A stretch of DNA of 64,000 bases from VAXT01 sp963728535 (GCA_963728535.1 CAVSKK010000001.1:2356001-2420000); one strand, 5' to 3'; counted from the first letter of the stretch, positions 50,742-60,010 are shown. The notes: generated from the sequence alone by a model not told the origin. Translations and numbers: made by a program.

Positions 50742-51743
50742 GTGGGCATTTCGGTCGTCACGGTCGCCTATGGCGCAGGCCCGTCGCTCGCGCGGCTGCT
50801 CGACTCGCTCGTCGGCGAGGCCGACGAGGTCGTCGTGGTCGACAACGGGGAGGGCGGCGAGGAGATCGCCGACGCGGGCGCACGGGAAGGCGTCAGCGTC
50901 GTCTCTCCGGGCGAGAACCTCGGGTTTGCGGCCGGCTCCAACCGCGGTGCGCGCGAGGCGGCCGGCGACGTGCTCGTCTTCCTCAATCCCGACACCGTGG
51001 TGGCTCCGGGAGCGCTCGACAGCCTCCGCCGAACGCTCGAAGACCGCTCGATCGGGATCGCTATGGCGCGGCTGCTGCTCCTGGCCCGGCCCGAGCTCCT
51101 GAACTCCAGAGGCACGGAGGTGCACGTCAGCGGCATCGGGTGGGCGGCCGGCTACGGCGAGCCCGCCGAGTCGGTGCAAGAGCCGCGCGAGATCGCGGCG
51201 CCGAGCGGGGCCGCGATGGCGATCCGCGCCGAGACCTTCCATTCGCTCGGCGGGTTTGCCGAGGAGCTGTTCATGTATCTCGAGGACGTCGAGCTCGGCT
51301 GGCGCGCGCATCTGGCCGGACTTCGGGTGGTCGTCGATCCCGAGGCGGACGTCTTCCACGAGTACGACTTCGGGCGGAACCCGCGCAAGAACTACTTCAT
51401 CGAGCGCAACCGGCTCTTCTTCTGCTTGACCGCGTTCTCACCGCGGCTGCTGGCTCTCCTGTCGCCGGTTCTCGTCTCGACCGAGCTCGGGATGGCGGCG
51501 GTTGCGCTGAGGGAGGGCTGGTTCAAGGACAAGGCGGCAGGCTGGGCCTGGTGCATCCGCAACAGCCCGGTCATCGTTCGCCGGCGCCGGGCGACCCAGC
51601 GGTTGCGCAAGGTCCGCGACCGGGAGCTCGCCGGCCTCCTGACACCCATCTTCGATCCGGCCATGCTTCCCGTGCCGCGCCTGCTGCGCGTGGCAAATCC
51701 GGTCGTCGTTCGGTACTGGCGACTCGTCAGGCGCGCGCTCTGA
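50742..51743 (+). CDS. GT2 glycosyltransferase, rhamnosyltransferase-like
   Basis: The 333-residue enzyme has VVVDNGEGGEE (a variant of the usual DNGSTD), FAAGSNRGAREA, VFLNPDTVV and MYLEDVELGWRAH. The set matches the GT2 at 22672. The last 90 residues are basic and could bind the membrane. GTG 50742 is the start, with a GATACT box 6 nt upstream in the shared spacer with the fucose-synthase-like gene. The stop overlaps the convergent heparinase-like gene by 17 bp. Confidence 0.83.
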   Translation: MGISVVTVAYGAGPSLARLLDSLVGEADEVVVVDNGEGGEEIADAGAREGVSVVSPGENLGFAAGSNRGAREAAGDVLVFLNPDTVVAPGALDSLRRTLEDRSIGIAMARLLLLARPELLNSRGTEVHVSGIGWAAGYGEPAESVQEPREIAAPSGAAMAIRAETFHSLGGFAEELFMYLEDVELGWRAHLAGLRVVVDPEADVFHEYDFGRNPRKNYFIERNRLFFCLTAFSPRLLALLSPVLVSTELGMAAVALREGWFKDKAAGWAWCIRNSPVIVRRRRATQRLRKVRDRELAGLLTPIFDPAMLPVPRLLRVANPVVVRYWRLVRRAL

Positions 51744-53523
51744 CCACGATCTCGGTGACGTCGCTTCCCGGCTGCGACCGGCGCCGAGCGCGCAGGAAGG
51801 TCGCCGGCACGCGAACGCCGTAGCGCGGGGAGTACGCGCCGAGCTCGGTGCGGAAGTCCAGGCCGCCGGCTACGACTTCGACGCTGTCTTGGGCTCCCGG
51901 CGCGAGCGGAAACGTCCACTCGAGCTCGTGCTCGATCTCCGACTCGACGGTGTCGCGAATGTGGAGCTCGTCGCCATGGAGCTCGAGGCGGCGAGTGTGT
52001 GTGGCCCCGGGAAAGCCGTGGTGGCGCCCCTCGAACGAGGTTGCGTCGCAGGAGAGCATCTCGGCTCGAGCGCGGTTGGCCATCAGGAACAGGTCGTCGC
52101 TGCGCAGCTCGTTCTGCTCCAGGTCGTCGAGACGGAGCGTGCTGTGGAACCGCGTCGACCGGAAGCGGTTCCGCTCCGCCGGGTCGGCGGTATAGATGTA
52201 CGTCCCGGGGTCGACCACGAGTGCCTGGCCGCCGAGGGCGAGCTCGAACGAGAGTTGGTCGTTGTGGCCGTGTCCGCCGCGCCCGTGACGACCCGTGTCG
52301 CCACAGCGGACGATCACGTATTGCTCGGCCGAGCGGAGAACGTAGTAACCCCCGTCCGGGTATTCGGCGCTCGCCGTCGCGGGCTCGAAGCGCTCGAAGA
52401 GATGGCGGTGGTCGCGTGGGTCGGCGCCGTACTCACCGAGCGGGAGGAAGCGACCGTCGTCCGCGTCGCCGATCTGCGGGGCGAGCCCGTCGGAGCGCGT
52501 GTAGTCCCGAACGAACTCGAGCATGCGCTGGAGCCGCTCGCGGTACCAGTCGGGCAGGCGGTCTGGAGCAAGTGCATCGGCCGCCTGGGTTCCGCAGACG
52601 AACAGCTCGGTGACGAGCCGGTGATAGCCGGTCGAGGCCTCGTGCGCCGTGCCGTCCTTGCGCACCTGATGCTCGAGCTCCGAGACGAGCTCGCCGGCTG
52701 CCCACTCCGCCCACTCGCTGCCTTCCGGGCCGCCGGAGAAGAGCGCAGCGACCGAGAGCAGGCCGACGACGTCGGCGAGGTAGTGGTTGCCGCGAGCCTC
52801 GCTCCATTCCAGATGCGTGCGCACGAAGCGTCCGTGGAGCAGGAGGCTCGCGAGCACACGCTCGAACCAGGCCTCACCGGCGGCGTGCTCTGCCGCGATC
52901 GCGAGCGCGGCGACCCAGTTCGCGGCGCGGATGGCCGTATCCATGGTCGAAGCCCAGTTCGGCCCGAGCTCGGGCGGGTTGTCTGCGATCCAACTCTCGA
53001 GCTGAGCACCGAGCTCGTCGAGATACTGTCGATCCCCGGTCAGCCTGTGGGCGGCCGCGAGAAGCGGCAGGTGCTGCCCGCGAGAAAGCTCCCACGGCAC
53101 CTTGACGTCCGATCCGTCGCCGTATGCGAGGCGGAGCAAAGACCCGTGACGAAGCGGCCAGCGTCGTCCGGTCTTGAAGTCCGATCGCCAGTCGATCTCG
53201 CGGCCGAGGTCGGTGGGCCCGGAGCCAAGGAGGTCGAAGCGATGGGCGAGGGCCGCATCGGCACGCTCGAGGATGTCCGCGCCCGCCTCGAGCTCGAAGC
53301 GGGCGACGGCAGGCATGGCCGCCAGGACCGGGCCGCGCAACGCGGCGACGGGATCGACCCCTCCGAGCGCCGTCGCCACCTCTCCAGGCCCTGCGTGGAG
53401 CGGCCTTGCTCGCAGGCGCGCCTCACGCGCAGCGCCGCGACCAAGGTCGGCCACACCCCGGAACGCAGCCCGCGTCCCTGCGCGCTGCCAGAGCGCGAGA
53501 CCCTGGCGAAGCCCGACTCTCAA
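51727..53523 (-). CDS. Heparinase II/III-like protein
   Basis: The 598-residue protein has the alpha/alpha-toroid half (WASTMDTAIRAANWV and SEARGNHYLADVVGLL) and the beta-sandwich half with GHGHNDQLSFELALGG, the block that defines heparinase II/III. The family cleaves uronic-acid polysaccharides by elimination. No signal peptide is visible from TTG 53523, so it may be cytoplasmic or need an unusual export route. It is coupled to the asparagine-synthase-like gene by a TTGA overlap, a conserved grouping in exopolysaccharide loci. Confidence 0.83.
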   Translation of the reverse strand: MRVGLRQGLALWQRAGTRAAFRGVADLGRGAAREARLRARPLHAGPGEVATALGGVDPVAALRGPVLAAMPAVARFELEAGADILERADAALAHRFDLLGSGPTDLGREIDWRSDFKTGRRWPLRHGSLLRLAYGDGSDVKVPWELSRGQHLPLLAAAHRLTGDRQYLDELGAQLESWIADNPPELGPNWASTMDTAIRAANWVAALAIAAEHAAGEAWFERVLASLLLHGRFVRTHLEWSEARGNHYLADVVGLLSVAALFSGGPEGSEWAEWAAGELVSELEHQVRKDGTAHEASTGYHRLVTELFVCGTQAADALAPDRLPDWYRERLQRMLEFVRDYTRSDGLAPQIGDADDGRFLPLGEYGADPRDHRHLFERFEPATASAEYPDGGYYVLRSAEQYVIVRCGDTGRHGRGGHGHNDQLSFELALGGQALVVDPGTYIYTADPAERNRFRSTRFHSTLRLDDLEQNELRSDDLFLMANRARAEMLSCDATSFEGRHHGFPGATHTRRLELHGDELHIRDTVESEIEHELEWTFPLAPGAQDSVEVVAGGLDFRTELGAYSPRYGVRVPATFLRARRRSQPGSDVTEIVVRARA

Positions 53524-55454
53524 CCCGCGGGAACGCGCCCGGCGACCCAGTAGTCGTGCCAGGCGCTCACGTTGTAGATGTTCCAGAGCTGGAAGGCCCA
53601 GTCGCCGCGACCCGCGCGGTGATCCCGCCAGAGCCCGTCGATCGCCTCGTAGTCGAGCAGGCCGCACTCGGCGAGCGACGACTCGCGGATTTCACGCCGA
53701 GCGCTTTCGCCGAGCTCTTCGCGGAACCACTCGCTGACCGGTGCCGAGAACCCTTGCTTCGGGCGGTTCACGATCTCGGCCGGGAGGACGCCCGCGACGG
53801 CCTTCTTCAGGAGGTACTTCCCGGTGCCGCCGCGCACCTTCATCTCCGGCGGGAGAGCGAGTGCGAACTCGACGAGGTCGACGTCGAGAAACGGAACGCG
53901 GGTCTCGACGCCGTGCGCCATCGTGATCTTGTCCACCCGCATCAGCAGCAGCTCAGCGAGCCGGTTCTTCAGCTCGAGGTAGGTCATCTTCTGGAGCAGG
54001 TCGGCGCCGGGGAGCTCGCGCTCTGCGTCCTGCCAAAGCCGCTCGACGATCTGGTACGAGTCGGGATGCGAGCGCCCGTTCGAGAGGACGCGCTCCTTGA
54101 GCTCGCCCTGGTACGCGATCGCACCACCCCAGAACGACATCCGGCCCTCGGCTGATTCCTCGATCGCCTGTGCGTGCGCGAACCCGCGCCCGGAGCGCCG
54201 CGCGAAGGCGTTGGCCGCCCGGCTCACTCCTCGGCGCAGGGGTCGCGGCACGCGCTGGAACGGCGGCCAGTAGCGCGACCGGAAGCGCGCGTGGCTGATG
54301 TAGGACTGGTACCCGTGGAAGAGCTCGTCCGAGCCTTCGCCGATCTGCACGACGACCGTGTCGTTGTCGCGCGCGAGCTTCGCGAGGTAGTGCAGCGGCA
54401 CGGCGACCCAGTCGGCGAGGGGCTCGTCCTGCTGGTAGATCAGCTGCGGGAGAAACGAGACGAGATCCTCTGAGCCGATGACGACCTCGTGGTGGTCGGT
54501 ACCGAATCGCCGGGCGACTGTTCGCGCGTGCTCGAGCTCGTTGTAGCGCTCGTGCTCGTTGAACCCGACCGAGAACGTGCGCACCGGCTCGTCCATCAGC
54601 TCGGACATGAGCGCGACGTTCGTCGATGAGTCGAGCCCGCCCGAGAGGAAGACGCCGAACGGGACGTCGGACATCATCCGGCGGCGGATCGATTCGCGCA
54701 GGATCTCCAGCAGCCGCTCCTCGAGCTCGGGCTCGGAGAGCGCCGCCACTTCCGCGGCGACCGTCGGCGACATGGGGCTCCAGTACGTCTCGATCTCGGT
54801 CGACCCGTCTGCGCGCACGGTCATTCGCTCCGCCGGGCCGAGCTTGCGGATGCCCTTGAACATGGTCATCGGCGCGGGCGTGCAGACGAACGTGAGGTAG
54901 TGGAAGAACGCTTCCTCGTCGAGCTCGGCCGAGAGCGCGGGGTGGGCGAGCAGGGCTTTGATCTCGGAGCCGAAGACGAAGCCGCCGCTGGGCTGCGCGT
55001 AGTAGACCGGCTTTTTCCCGAGACGGTCGCGCGCCAGGTGGAGCTCCCTCGAGCGCGTGTCCCAGATCGCGTAGTGGAACATCCCCTGCAGCCGCTCCGC
55101 GCATCGGGGGCCTTCCTCCTCGTACAGGTGGACGATCGTCTCGCTGTCGGTCTGAGAGCGGTACACGTGGCCCTTGGCCTCGAGCTCGGGGCGGAGCTCG
55201 CGGTGGTTGTAGATCTCCCCGCCGAAGGTCAGCCAGACGGTTCCGTCCTCGTTCGACATCGGCTGATGCCCGGCAGGCGAGAGGTCGATGATCGAGAGGC
55301 GGCGGTGCCCCAGGGCAACGCGCTGCTCGGGGAGGTGCCACGAGCCGCCGTCGTCGGGCCCGCGGTGATGGATGCGCTCGCGCATGGTCGTCACGAGCTC
55401 CTCGTCGACCGCGAAGTCGTCGCGGGTCCCGAGGAGCCCGCAGATGCCGCACAT
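53520..55454 (-). CDS. asnB: Asparagine synthase (glutamine-hydrolysing)-like
   Basis: The 644-residue protein is a full-length AsnB. The catalytic Cys2 opens MCGICGLLG, the glutaminase domain has GEIYNHRELRPELEAKGH, and the synthetase domain has the PPi-loop FLSGGLDSSTN and later ETRVPFLDVDLVEFAL. In glycan loci such proteins often amidate a sugar carboxylate, for example a uronic acid, and do not make asparagine; that is inference here. It sits between the two-domain oxidoreductase and the heparinase-like gene, with a 1-bp overlap upstream (TGATG) and TTGA downstream. Confidence 0.88.
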   Translation of the reverse strand: MCGICGLLGTRDDFAVDEELVTTMRERIHHRGPDDGGSWHLPEQRVALGHRRLSIIDLSPAGHQPMSNEDGTVWLTFGGEIYNHRELRPELEAKGHVYRSQTDSETIVHLYEEEGPRCAERLQGMFHYAIWDTRSRELHLARDRLGKKPVYYAQPSGGFVFGSEIKALLAHPALSAELDEEAFFHYLTFVCTPAPMTMFKGIRKLGPAERMTVRADGSTEIETYWSPMSPTVAAEVAALSEPELEERLLEILRESIRRRMMSDVPFGVFLSGGLDSSTNVALMSELMDEPVRTFSVGFNEHERYNELEHARTVARRFGTDHHEVVIGSEDLVSFLPQLIYQQDEPLADWVAVPLHYLAKLARDNDTVVVQIGEGSDELFHGYQSYISHARFRSRYWPPFQRVPRPLRRGVSRAANAFARRSGRGFAHAQAIEESAEGRMSFWGGAIAYQGELKERVLSNGRSHPDSYQIVERLWQDAERELPGADLLQKMTYLELKNRLAELLLMRVDKITMAHGVETRVPFLDVDLVEFALALPPEMKVRGGTGKYLLKKAVAGVLPAEIVNRPKQGFSAPVSEWFREELGESARREIRESSLAECGLLDYEAIDGLWRDHRAGRGDWAFQLWNIYNVSAWHDYWVAGRVPAG

Positions 55455-57601
55455 CAGCTCGTCCTCGGGGGCGGCGCCTGAACGTCGACCGGGTGACCGG
55501 AGGAGATCGACTCGAGAGCAGCGAGGCCGACGCTCTGCGCGAGGTAGGCGGCCTGAACGCCGGGCTCGAACGCCTGCTCACCGCGTGCGGCGGCGAGCAC
55601 TCCTCGGAGCAGCGCGGCGTGGCCCTTGTCTCCACGGCTCGTCGTCGTGCTCGCGCCGTCGGTGCCGAAGGACGTCAGCGTGCTGAAGTCCTCGAGGGCC
55701 CACGAGCGCCCGCCGCGCAGTAGCTCGATTCGCTCCTTTGGCATGGAGGCGGGGCCGAGACCCGAGTAGTGGATCGTCGCCACCGAGCCGTCAGCGTACT
55801 GAACGGTGATCGAGGCGCTCTCGGGCGATTCGACGCCCGGCGGTGCCGGGATCGCGGCGGCGAGGACTCGCTCCGGCGACCCGAGCAGCCAGTTGGCGAA
55901 GTCGAACATGTGACAGGCCTCGCCGAGGATGCGCCCGCCGCCCTGGTGCGGGTCGTTCAGCCAGTGCTCCGGCAACGCGGGCGAGCTGACTCGGTAGACG
56001 AGCTGCGCCGGTCCGCTGCCGGCCGGGAGCTCCTCGGCGAGGCGTCGCGAGAGCTCTGCGAAGGGCCGATTGAAGCCGATCGCAAGCCGGTCGTTGCCGC
56101 TCGTCGCCGCCCAGACGTCGTCGATCTGCTCTCGCGTCAGGCCCAGCGGCTTCTCGACGAAGACGGCTTTGTCGGCGCGGAGGGCTGCGGCTGCGATCTC
56201 CGCATGCGTGTCATGGCGAGTTGCGATGAAGACGAGATCGACGTCCGGTGCGTCCAGCGCCTCTTGCCAATCCGTGCCGGCCCGCGCTCCGTTCAGCGAG
56301 CGGACTAGCGAGGCGGCTGACGAACCGCCGCGGCTGACGACCGTTGTGATGCGGACGCCGCTCTCACGTTGCAGGTTCGGCAGGTGAGTCGAGCGCACGA
56401 ACCCACCGGCGCCCACGAGCGCCACTCTGACTTCCGAGTCGCGGGCGGCGACCGGCGCCACCGACGTTCGGGTTGGGGGTGATGCGTCCGGCCGGCGCCC
56501 GGGATAGCTGAGGGCGACCGCGAGCGGAGGCGATTTGCCGTTGAGCGCTTCGTATGCGTCCGCCGCCCGCTCGATCGGAAGCTCGAGCTCGATCAGCGGG
56601 TCGAGCGTGACGAGGTCGTCCGCGACCAGACGGAGGAACTCCTCCATGTTCCGCCCTGCCGTCCAACGAACGTACGGCAACGGGTAGTCCAGCCCGGCTT
56701 CCTCGTATGACGGGTCGTAGCGGCCCGGCCCGTATGACGTCGAGATCCGCACGTCCGCCTCGCGCTCGTAGAGAGGCTCGCGGTCGAGGCGCAGGCCGAC
56801 GTCGCCGACGGGCACGACGCGCCCCTTGCGCCGCAGCATTCGCACGGCGTCGTTGACGAGCTCGTCGCTCTTCGCGCTTGCGGTGACGACGACCGCGTCG
56901 ACGCCTGCACCGTCCGTCCAGGCCGCGACGGCGTCGGCTGCCTCAGCGGGCGTGAGCGCAAGCTCGGCGCCGAGCTCTGCGCCGAGCGCCCGCCGCCGCT
57001 CGACGGGCTCGATGCCTGCGACGCGGCAACCGGCTGCGCGTAGAGCCTGCAGGGTGATCAGGCCGAGCAGGCCGAGCCCGACGACGACGACGCGCTCGCC
57101 GAGCGTCGGCTCCGCGCGGCGCACTCCCTGCAGCGCGATGGCGCCGATCGCGGCGAAGGACGCATCCCTCGCCGAGACCGCCTCGGGCACCGGGACGACG
57201 AGGTTGGCGGGCACGGAGACGATCTCGGCGTGATTCGCGCGGCCCGCGCCGGAGCAGGCGACCCGCCCGCCGACGTGCAGCCCGGCGATGCCGCCCGTGT
57301 CGAGGATCGTGCCGGCACTCGAGTAGCCGAGCGGCGAGTCCTGGGCGACCGCGCCCTTGACGAGACCGATCGTCTCGCGGACGCCGTGCTCGCGCGCATG
57401 GCGGAGGGTCTGCGCGACGAGCTCGGGATTCTTGATCGCGCGTGCAGCGAGGGAGCCCGAGCCGGAAGCGACCGTGGAGCGCTCGGTACCGCTCGAAATC
57501 GCCGAGGTCGCATTGGCGACCAGGACAGAGCCGGGTGCGGGAGCGGGCTCCGGCACGTCGACGACCTGCGTCTTGCCGCCCCGCAAAACAACCTGTTTCA
57601 C
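55454..57601 (-). CDS. Two-domain oxidoreductase (MDR alcohol dehydrogenase + Gfo/Idh/MocA)
   Basis: The 715-residue protein fuses two enzymes. Residues 1-370 are a medium-chain dehydrogenase with the Rossmann motif VVVGLGLLGLITLQAL, though the usual zinc GHE motif is not evident. Residues from about 390 on form a Gfo/Idh/MocA unit with VALVGAGGFVRSTHLPNL and the catalytic EKPLGLTREQ. The fusion is a known type in exopolysaccharide loci beside AsnB-like and heparinase genes. It may oxidise and reduce a nucleotide sugar in two steps. GTG 57601 has a TACGCT box 7 nt upstream. Confidence 0.85.
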   Translation of the reverse strand: MKQVVLRGGKTQVVDVPEPAPAPGSVLVANATSAISSGTERSTVASGSGSLAARAIKNPELVAQTLRHAREHGVRETIGLVKGAVAQDSPLGYSSAGTILDTGGIAGLHVGGRVACSGAGRANHAEIVSVPANLVVPVPEAVSARDASFAAIGAIALQGVRRAEPTLGERVVVVGLGLLGLITLQALRAAGCRVAGIEPVERRRALGAELGAELALTPAEAADAVAAWTDGAGVDAVVVTASAKSDELVNDAVRMLRRKGRVVPVGDVGLRLDREPLYEREADVRISTSYGPGRYDPSYEEAGLDYPLPYVRWTAGRNMEEFLRLVADDLVTLDPLIELELPIERAADAYEALNGKSPPLAVALSYPGRRPDASPPTRTSVAPVAARDSEVRVALVGAGGFVRSTHLPNLQRESGVRITTVVSRGGSSAASLVRSLNGARAGTDWQEALDAPDVDLVFIATRHDTHAEIAAAALRADKAVFVEKPLGLTREQIDDVWAATSGNDRLAIGFNRPFAELSRRLAEELPAGSGPAQLVYRVSSPALPEHWLNDPHQGGGRILGEACHMFDFANWLLGSPERVLAAAIPAPPGVESPESASITVQYADGSVATIHYSGLGPASMPKERIELLRGGRSWALEDFSTLTSFGTDGASTTTSRGDKGHAALLRGVLAAARGEQAFEPGVQAAYLAQSVGLAALESISSGHPVDVQAPPPRTS

Positions 57602-57608
57602 GCGATTG

Positions 57609-57614
57609 AGCGTA
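57609..57614 (-). promoter_or_regulatory. -10 element TACGCT, oxidoreductase/asnB/heparinase operon
   Basis: The minus strand reads TACGCT 7 nt before GTG 57601 and should drive the three-gene operon down to 51727. Confidence 0.55.
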
Positions 57615-57647
57615 TCGGCAGCGGAGGCCGGTGACGGGGCGGCTCTC

Positions 57648-57653
57648 TATCCT
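57648..57653 (+). promoter_or_regulatory. -10 element TATCCT, WecB-like gene
   Basis: TATCCT ends 9 nt before ATG 57663, in the 61-bp divergent spacer. Confidence 0.55.
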
Positions 57654-57662
57654 CTGAAGCCG

Positions 57663-58784
57663 ATGGCGACGCGGCGCAAGATCCTGTCGGTCGTCGGCAC
57701 GAGGCCGAACATGATGAAGATCGCGCCGATCGCGGCGGAGCTGAAGCGCCGTGGCGACGAGTTCGAGCACGTCCTCGTGCACACGGGGCAGCACTACGAC
57801 CGGGAACTGTCCGAGATCTTCCTCGAGGAGCTCGGAATCGGCGAGCCCGACTATTCGCTCGGGGTCGGATCCGGCTCGCACGCGCAACAGACCGCGGGCG
57901 TCATGGAGCGGCTCGAGCCTGTGCTCCTCGAGACCGAGCCGGATGTGGTGCTCGTCCCGGGCGACGTCAACTCGACGATGGCGGCCGCGATCGCCACGTC
58001 GAAGCTCCAGATTCCGCTCGGCCACGTCGAGGCGGGGCTGCGTTCGTTCGACCGGACTCTGCCGGAGGAGCTGAACCGCGTCGTCGCCGACCAGCTCTCC
58101 CAGCTGCTCTTCATCCACTCACCCGAGGCGCGCGACAACCTGCTCGCCGAGGGCTGCCCTGCTGCGGCGATCCACGACGTCGGCAACACGATGATCGACT
58201 CGCTCGTCGCCCTGCGAGAGCGGATCGACGCGCGCGAGGCGCCGGAGGAGCGCGGGCTCGAGCGCGGTGGGTACCTCGTCGTCACCCTGCACCGCCACTG
58301 GGTCGACGGCCCGTTCGTGGCGGAGGCGATGGCGCAACTCTCGGCGCTGGCCGCGGAGCTACCGATCGTCTTCCCGGTGCATCCGAGGACGCGCGCCGCG
58401 TTGGAGACGATGGCGATCGACGTCGATTCTCATCGGCTCCTGCTGCTCGAGCCGCTCGGCTACATCGAGTTCATGAGCCTCGTCGCGGGGTCGGCAGGCG
58501 TGCTGACGGATTCGGGCGGCATCCAGGAGGAGACGACCTTCCTCGGCATGCCCTGCTTCACGCTGCGCCCGAACACCGAGCGGCCGGTCACCGTCTCCAT
58601 GGGCACGAACGTCCTGCTCGGGCTCGCACCGGAGCGGATCGCGGAGGTGCCGTCACTGCTCGCCGCGGCGGCCGGAAAGGAAGCCCGAGTACCGCCCCTC
58701 TGGGACGGCAAAGCTTCCGAGCGAATCGCCGACGTCCTGGCCGGCTACTCGCTCAAAGCGCCGGCGGTCGCCAGGACCCGCTGA
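57663..58784 (+). CDS. wecB: UDP-N-acetylglucosamine 2-epimerase (non-hydrolysing)
   Basis: The 373-residue enzyme has SVVGTRPNMMKIAPI, HTGQHYDRELSEIFL, GHVEAGLRSFDRTLPEE, LTDSGGIQEETTFLG and RPNTERPVT. These are all the WecB/MnaA signatures and the expected length. It makes UDP-ManNAc from UDP-GlcNAc, a precursor often oxidised to ManNAcA. The divergent two-domain oxidoreductase and AsnB-like genes could then act on such a uronic acid, though no WecC dehydrogenase is in the window. ATG 57663 has a TATCCT box. The gene ends before a 12-bp repeat array. Confidence 0.93.
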   Translation: MATRRKILSVVGTRPNMMKIAPIAAELKRRGDEFEHVLVHTGQHYDRELSEIFLEELGIGEPDYSLGVGSGSHAQQTAGVMERLEPVLLETEPDVVLVPGDVNSTMAAAIATSKLQIPLGHVEAGLRSFDRTLPEELNRVVADQLSQLLFIHSPEARDNLLAEGCPAAAIHDVGNTMIDSLVALRERIDAREAPEERGLERGGYLVVTLHRHWVDGPFVAEAMAQLSALAAELPIVFPVHPRTRAALETMAIDVDSHRLLLLEPLGYIEFMSLVAGSAGVLTDSGGIQEETTFLGMPCFTLRPNTERPVTVSMGTNVLLGLAPERIAEVPSLLAAAAGKEARVPPLWDGKASERIADVLAGYSLKAPAVARTR

Positions 58785-58811
58785 AACAGCCTGTCCAAGG
58801 GGCCCACGTCT

Positions 58812-58860
58812 CGGGACCGGTCCCGGGACCTGGCTCGGGACCTGGTCCGAGGACATGGCT
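58812..58860. repeat. 12-bp tandem palindromic repeat between convergent genes
   Basis: GGGACC recurs at 58813, 58825 and 58837, an exact 12-bp period, giving three units (GGGACCGGTCCC, GGGACCTGGCTC, GGGACCTGGTCC). GGACATGGCT at 58851-58860 resembles a fourth. Several segments are palindromes: CGGGACCGGTCCCG (58812-58825), GGTCCCGGGACC (58819-58830) and the imperfect CTCGGGACCTGGTCCGAG (58834-58851). It fills the 75-bp gap between two convergent genes and could stop transcription from both sides. Confidence 0.7.
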
Positions 58861-59999
58861 TATGTGCCGTTCTCGGTCAGGGCGGCGAGGAGCTCGGCGA
58901 GCTGTTTTGCGAGGCGGGGGCGTTCGTAGGGCTCGAGTTGCTCCGGGGGGACCGGTTGCGGTAGGTCGCCGGCCTCGATGCGATCGAGGGCGGTTCGGAT
59001 CGACCCAGCGTCGTCGAGGCGCGCGCGGAGCGCGTCTGCTCCGAGGTTGCGCAGCAGCGCCTCGGTTGCACCTCCGTGAGAGATGCAGAGGACCGGCTTG
59101 CCGAGCGCCAGGTACTCGTAGGCCTTCGCCGCGACCGCAGTCGCATCGCCAGCGGTCCGCGCTTGCGTGACGAGCGCGACGTCGGCCTCTGCGATCCGGC
59201 GAACCGCGTCGTCCCAGCCCGACGGTGGCACGAGCTCGACCTTCACTCCCGAGTCCGCGATCTCTTTCTGGATCTCGGGCGCGACGTAGCCGTGGAGAAC
59301 GAGCCTTAGGGGCGGCTTCAGCGCGGCGAGCAGCGGCGCGAGCGGGCGGTCCTTCGTCAGCGTGCCCGAATGGAGGATCGTCGTCCCGCCGCTCGGCTTG
59401 CGGCGCAACTCCAGGAGCTCGGGCTCGAAGCCGTTCGGGATCTCCTCGACGCGCGCGTCTGGATGACGGCGCCTTAGATCCTCGGCAGCCTCTGGCGTGA
59501 CGGCGACGAGGGCCGAGGCGTGCTCGACGACACCCGACTCCGCCCGCCTCAGAATCGGGCCGCCCCGGTCGAACGCCGCGTTGCCCGCCCAGAGGTCGCG
59601 CAACTCGACGACGAGTGGCACCTCGCTCACTGCTCGGCCCGCGGCGACCAGCGCGGCAAACGGCGGGCCGGTGGCGAGGACCGCGTCGTAGCTTCCTCCG
59701 CGAAGCCTGCTCCGGATCTCGCGGGCTCCGCGCGGAATCCAGAGGGTCGACAACGGCAGCGCCTCGGGACGAAGTCGGGCGAGCCGGAAGAGGGGATCGG
59801 CCAGGCGCCCCGCGGTCTCCATGACCTTCGCGCGAGCCTGCGCGCTGCCCGGTGAGGCGAACTCGTCACCCCCGCCGGCGGAGAGCACGTCGACCTCCCA
59901 GCCGTGCTCCGGCAGGTGGCGAGCGAACGAGCGCCAGCGGGCGGCCGGCCCTCCCGCCTGGTCGACCGGGCGGTGGCTGACGAGGAGGAGGCGCCTCAC
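58860..59999 (-). CDS. GT4-family glycosyltransferase (WbuB-like)
   Basis: The 379-residue GT-B enzyme opens with LLLVSHRPVDQAGGPAARW. It has LVVELRDLWAGN, VEEIPNGFEPELLEL and AAKAYEYLALGKPVLCI at the donor site. The ELRDLW block and the AYEYLA donor loop are shared with the GT4s at 27831 and 37269. GTG 59999 is chosen because a NANNNT box lies 6 nt upstream in a 19-bp spacer to the divergent flippase. Its stop lies in the last unit of the 12-bp repeat. Confidence 0.82.
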   Translation of the reverse strand: MRRLLLVSHRPVDQAGGPAARWRSFARHLPEHGWEVDVLSAGGGDEFASPGSAQARAKVMETAGRLADPLFRLARLRPEALPLSTLWIPRGAREIRSRLRGGSYDAVLATGPPFAALVAAGRAVSEVPLVVELRDLWAGNAAFDRGGPILRRAESGVVEHASALVAVTPEAAEDLRRRHPDARVEEIPNGFEPELLELRRKPSGGTTILHSGTLTKDRPLAPLLAALKPPLRLVLHGYVAPEIQKEIADSGVKVELVPPSGWDDAVRRIAEADVALVTQARTAGDATAVAAKAYEYLALGKPVLCISHGGATEALLRNLGADALRARLDDAGSIRTALDRIEAGDLPQPVPPEQLEPYERPRLAKQLAELLAALTENGT

Positions 60000-60004
60000 A
60001 GGCC

Positions 60005-60010
60005 GAATCT
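60005..60010 (+). promoter_or_regulatory. Weak -10 element GAATCT, flippase side of bidirectional promoter
   Basis: GAATCT ends 8 nt before GTG 60019. The minus strand offers GAGATT (60006-60011) 6 nt before GTG 59999, so both boxes overlap by 5 bp. Confidence 0.35.
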
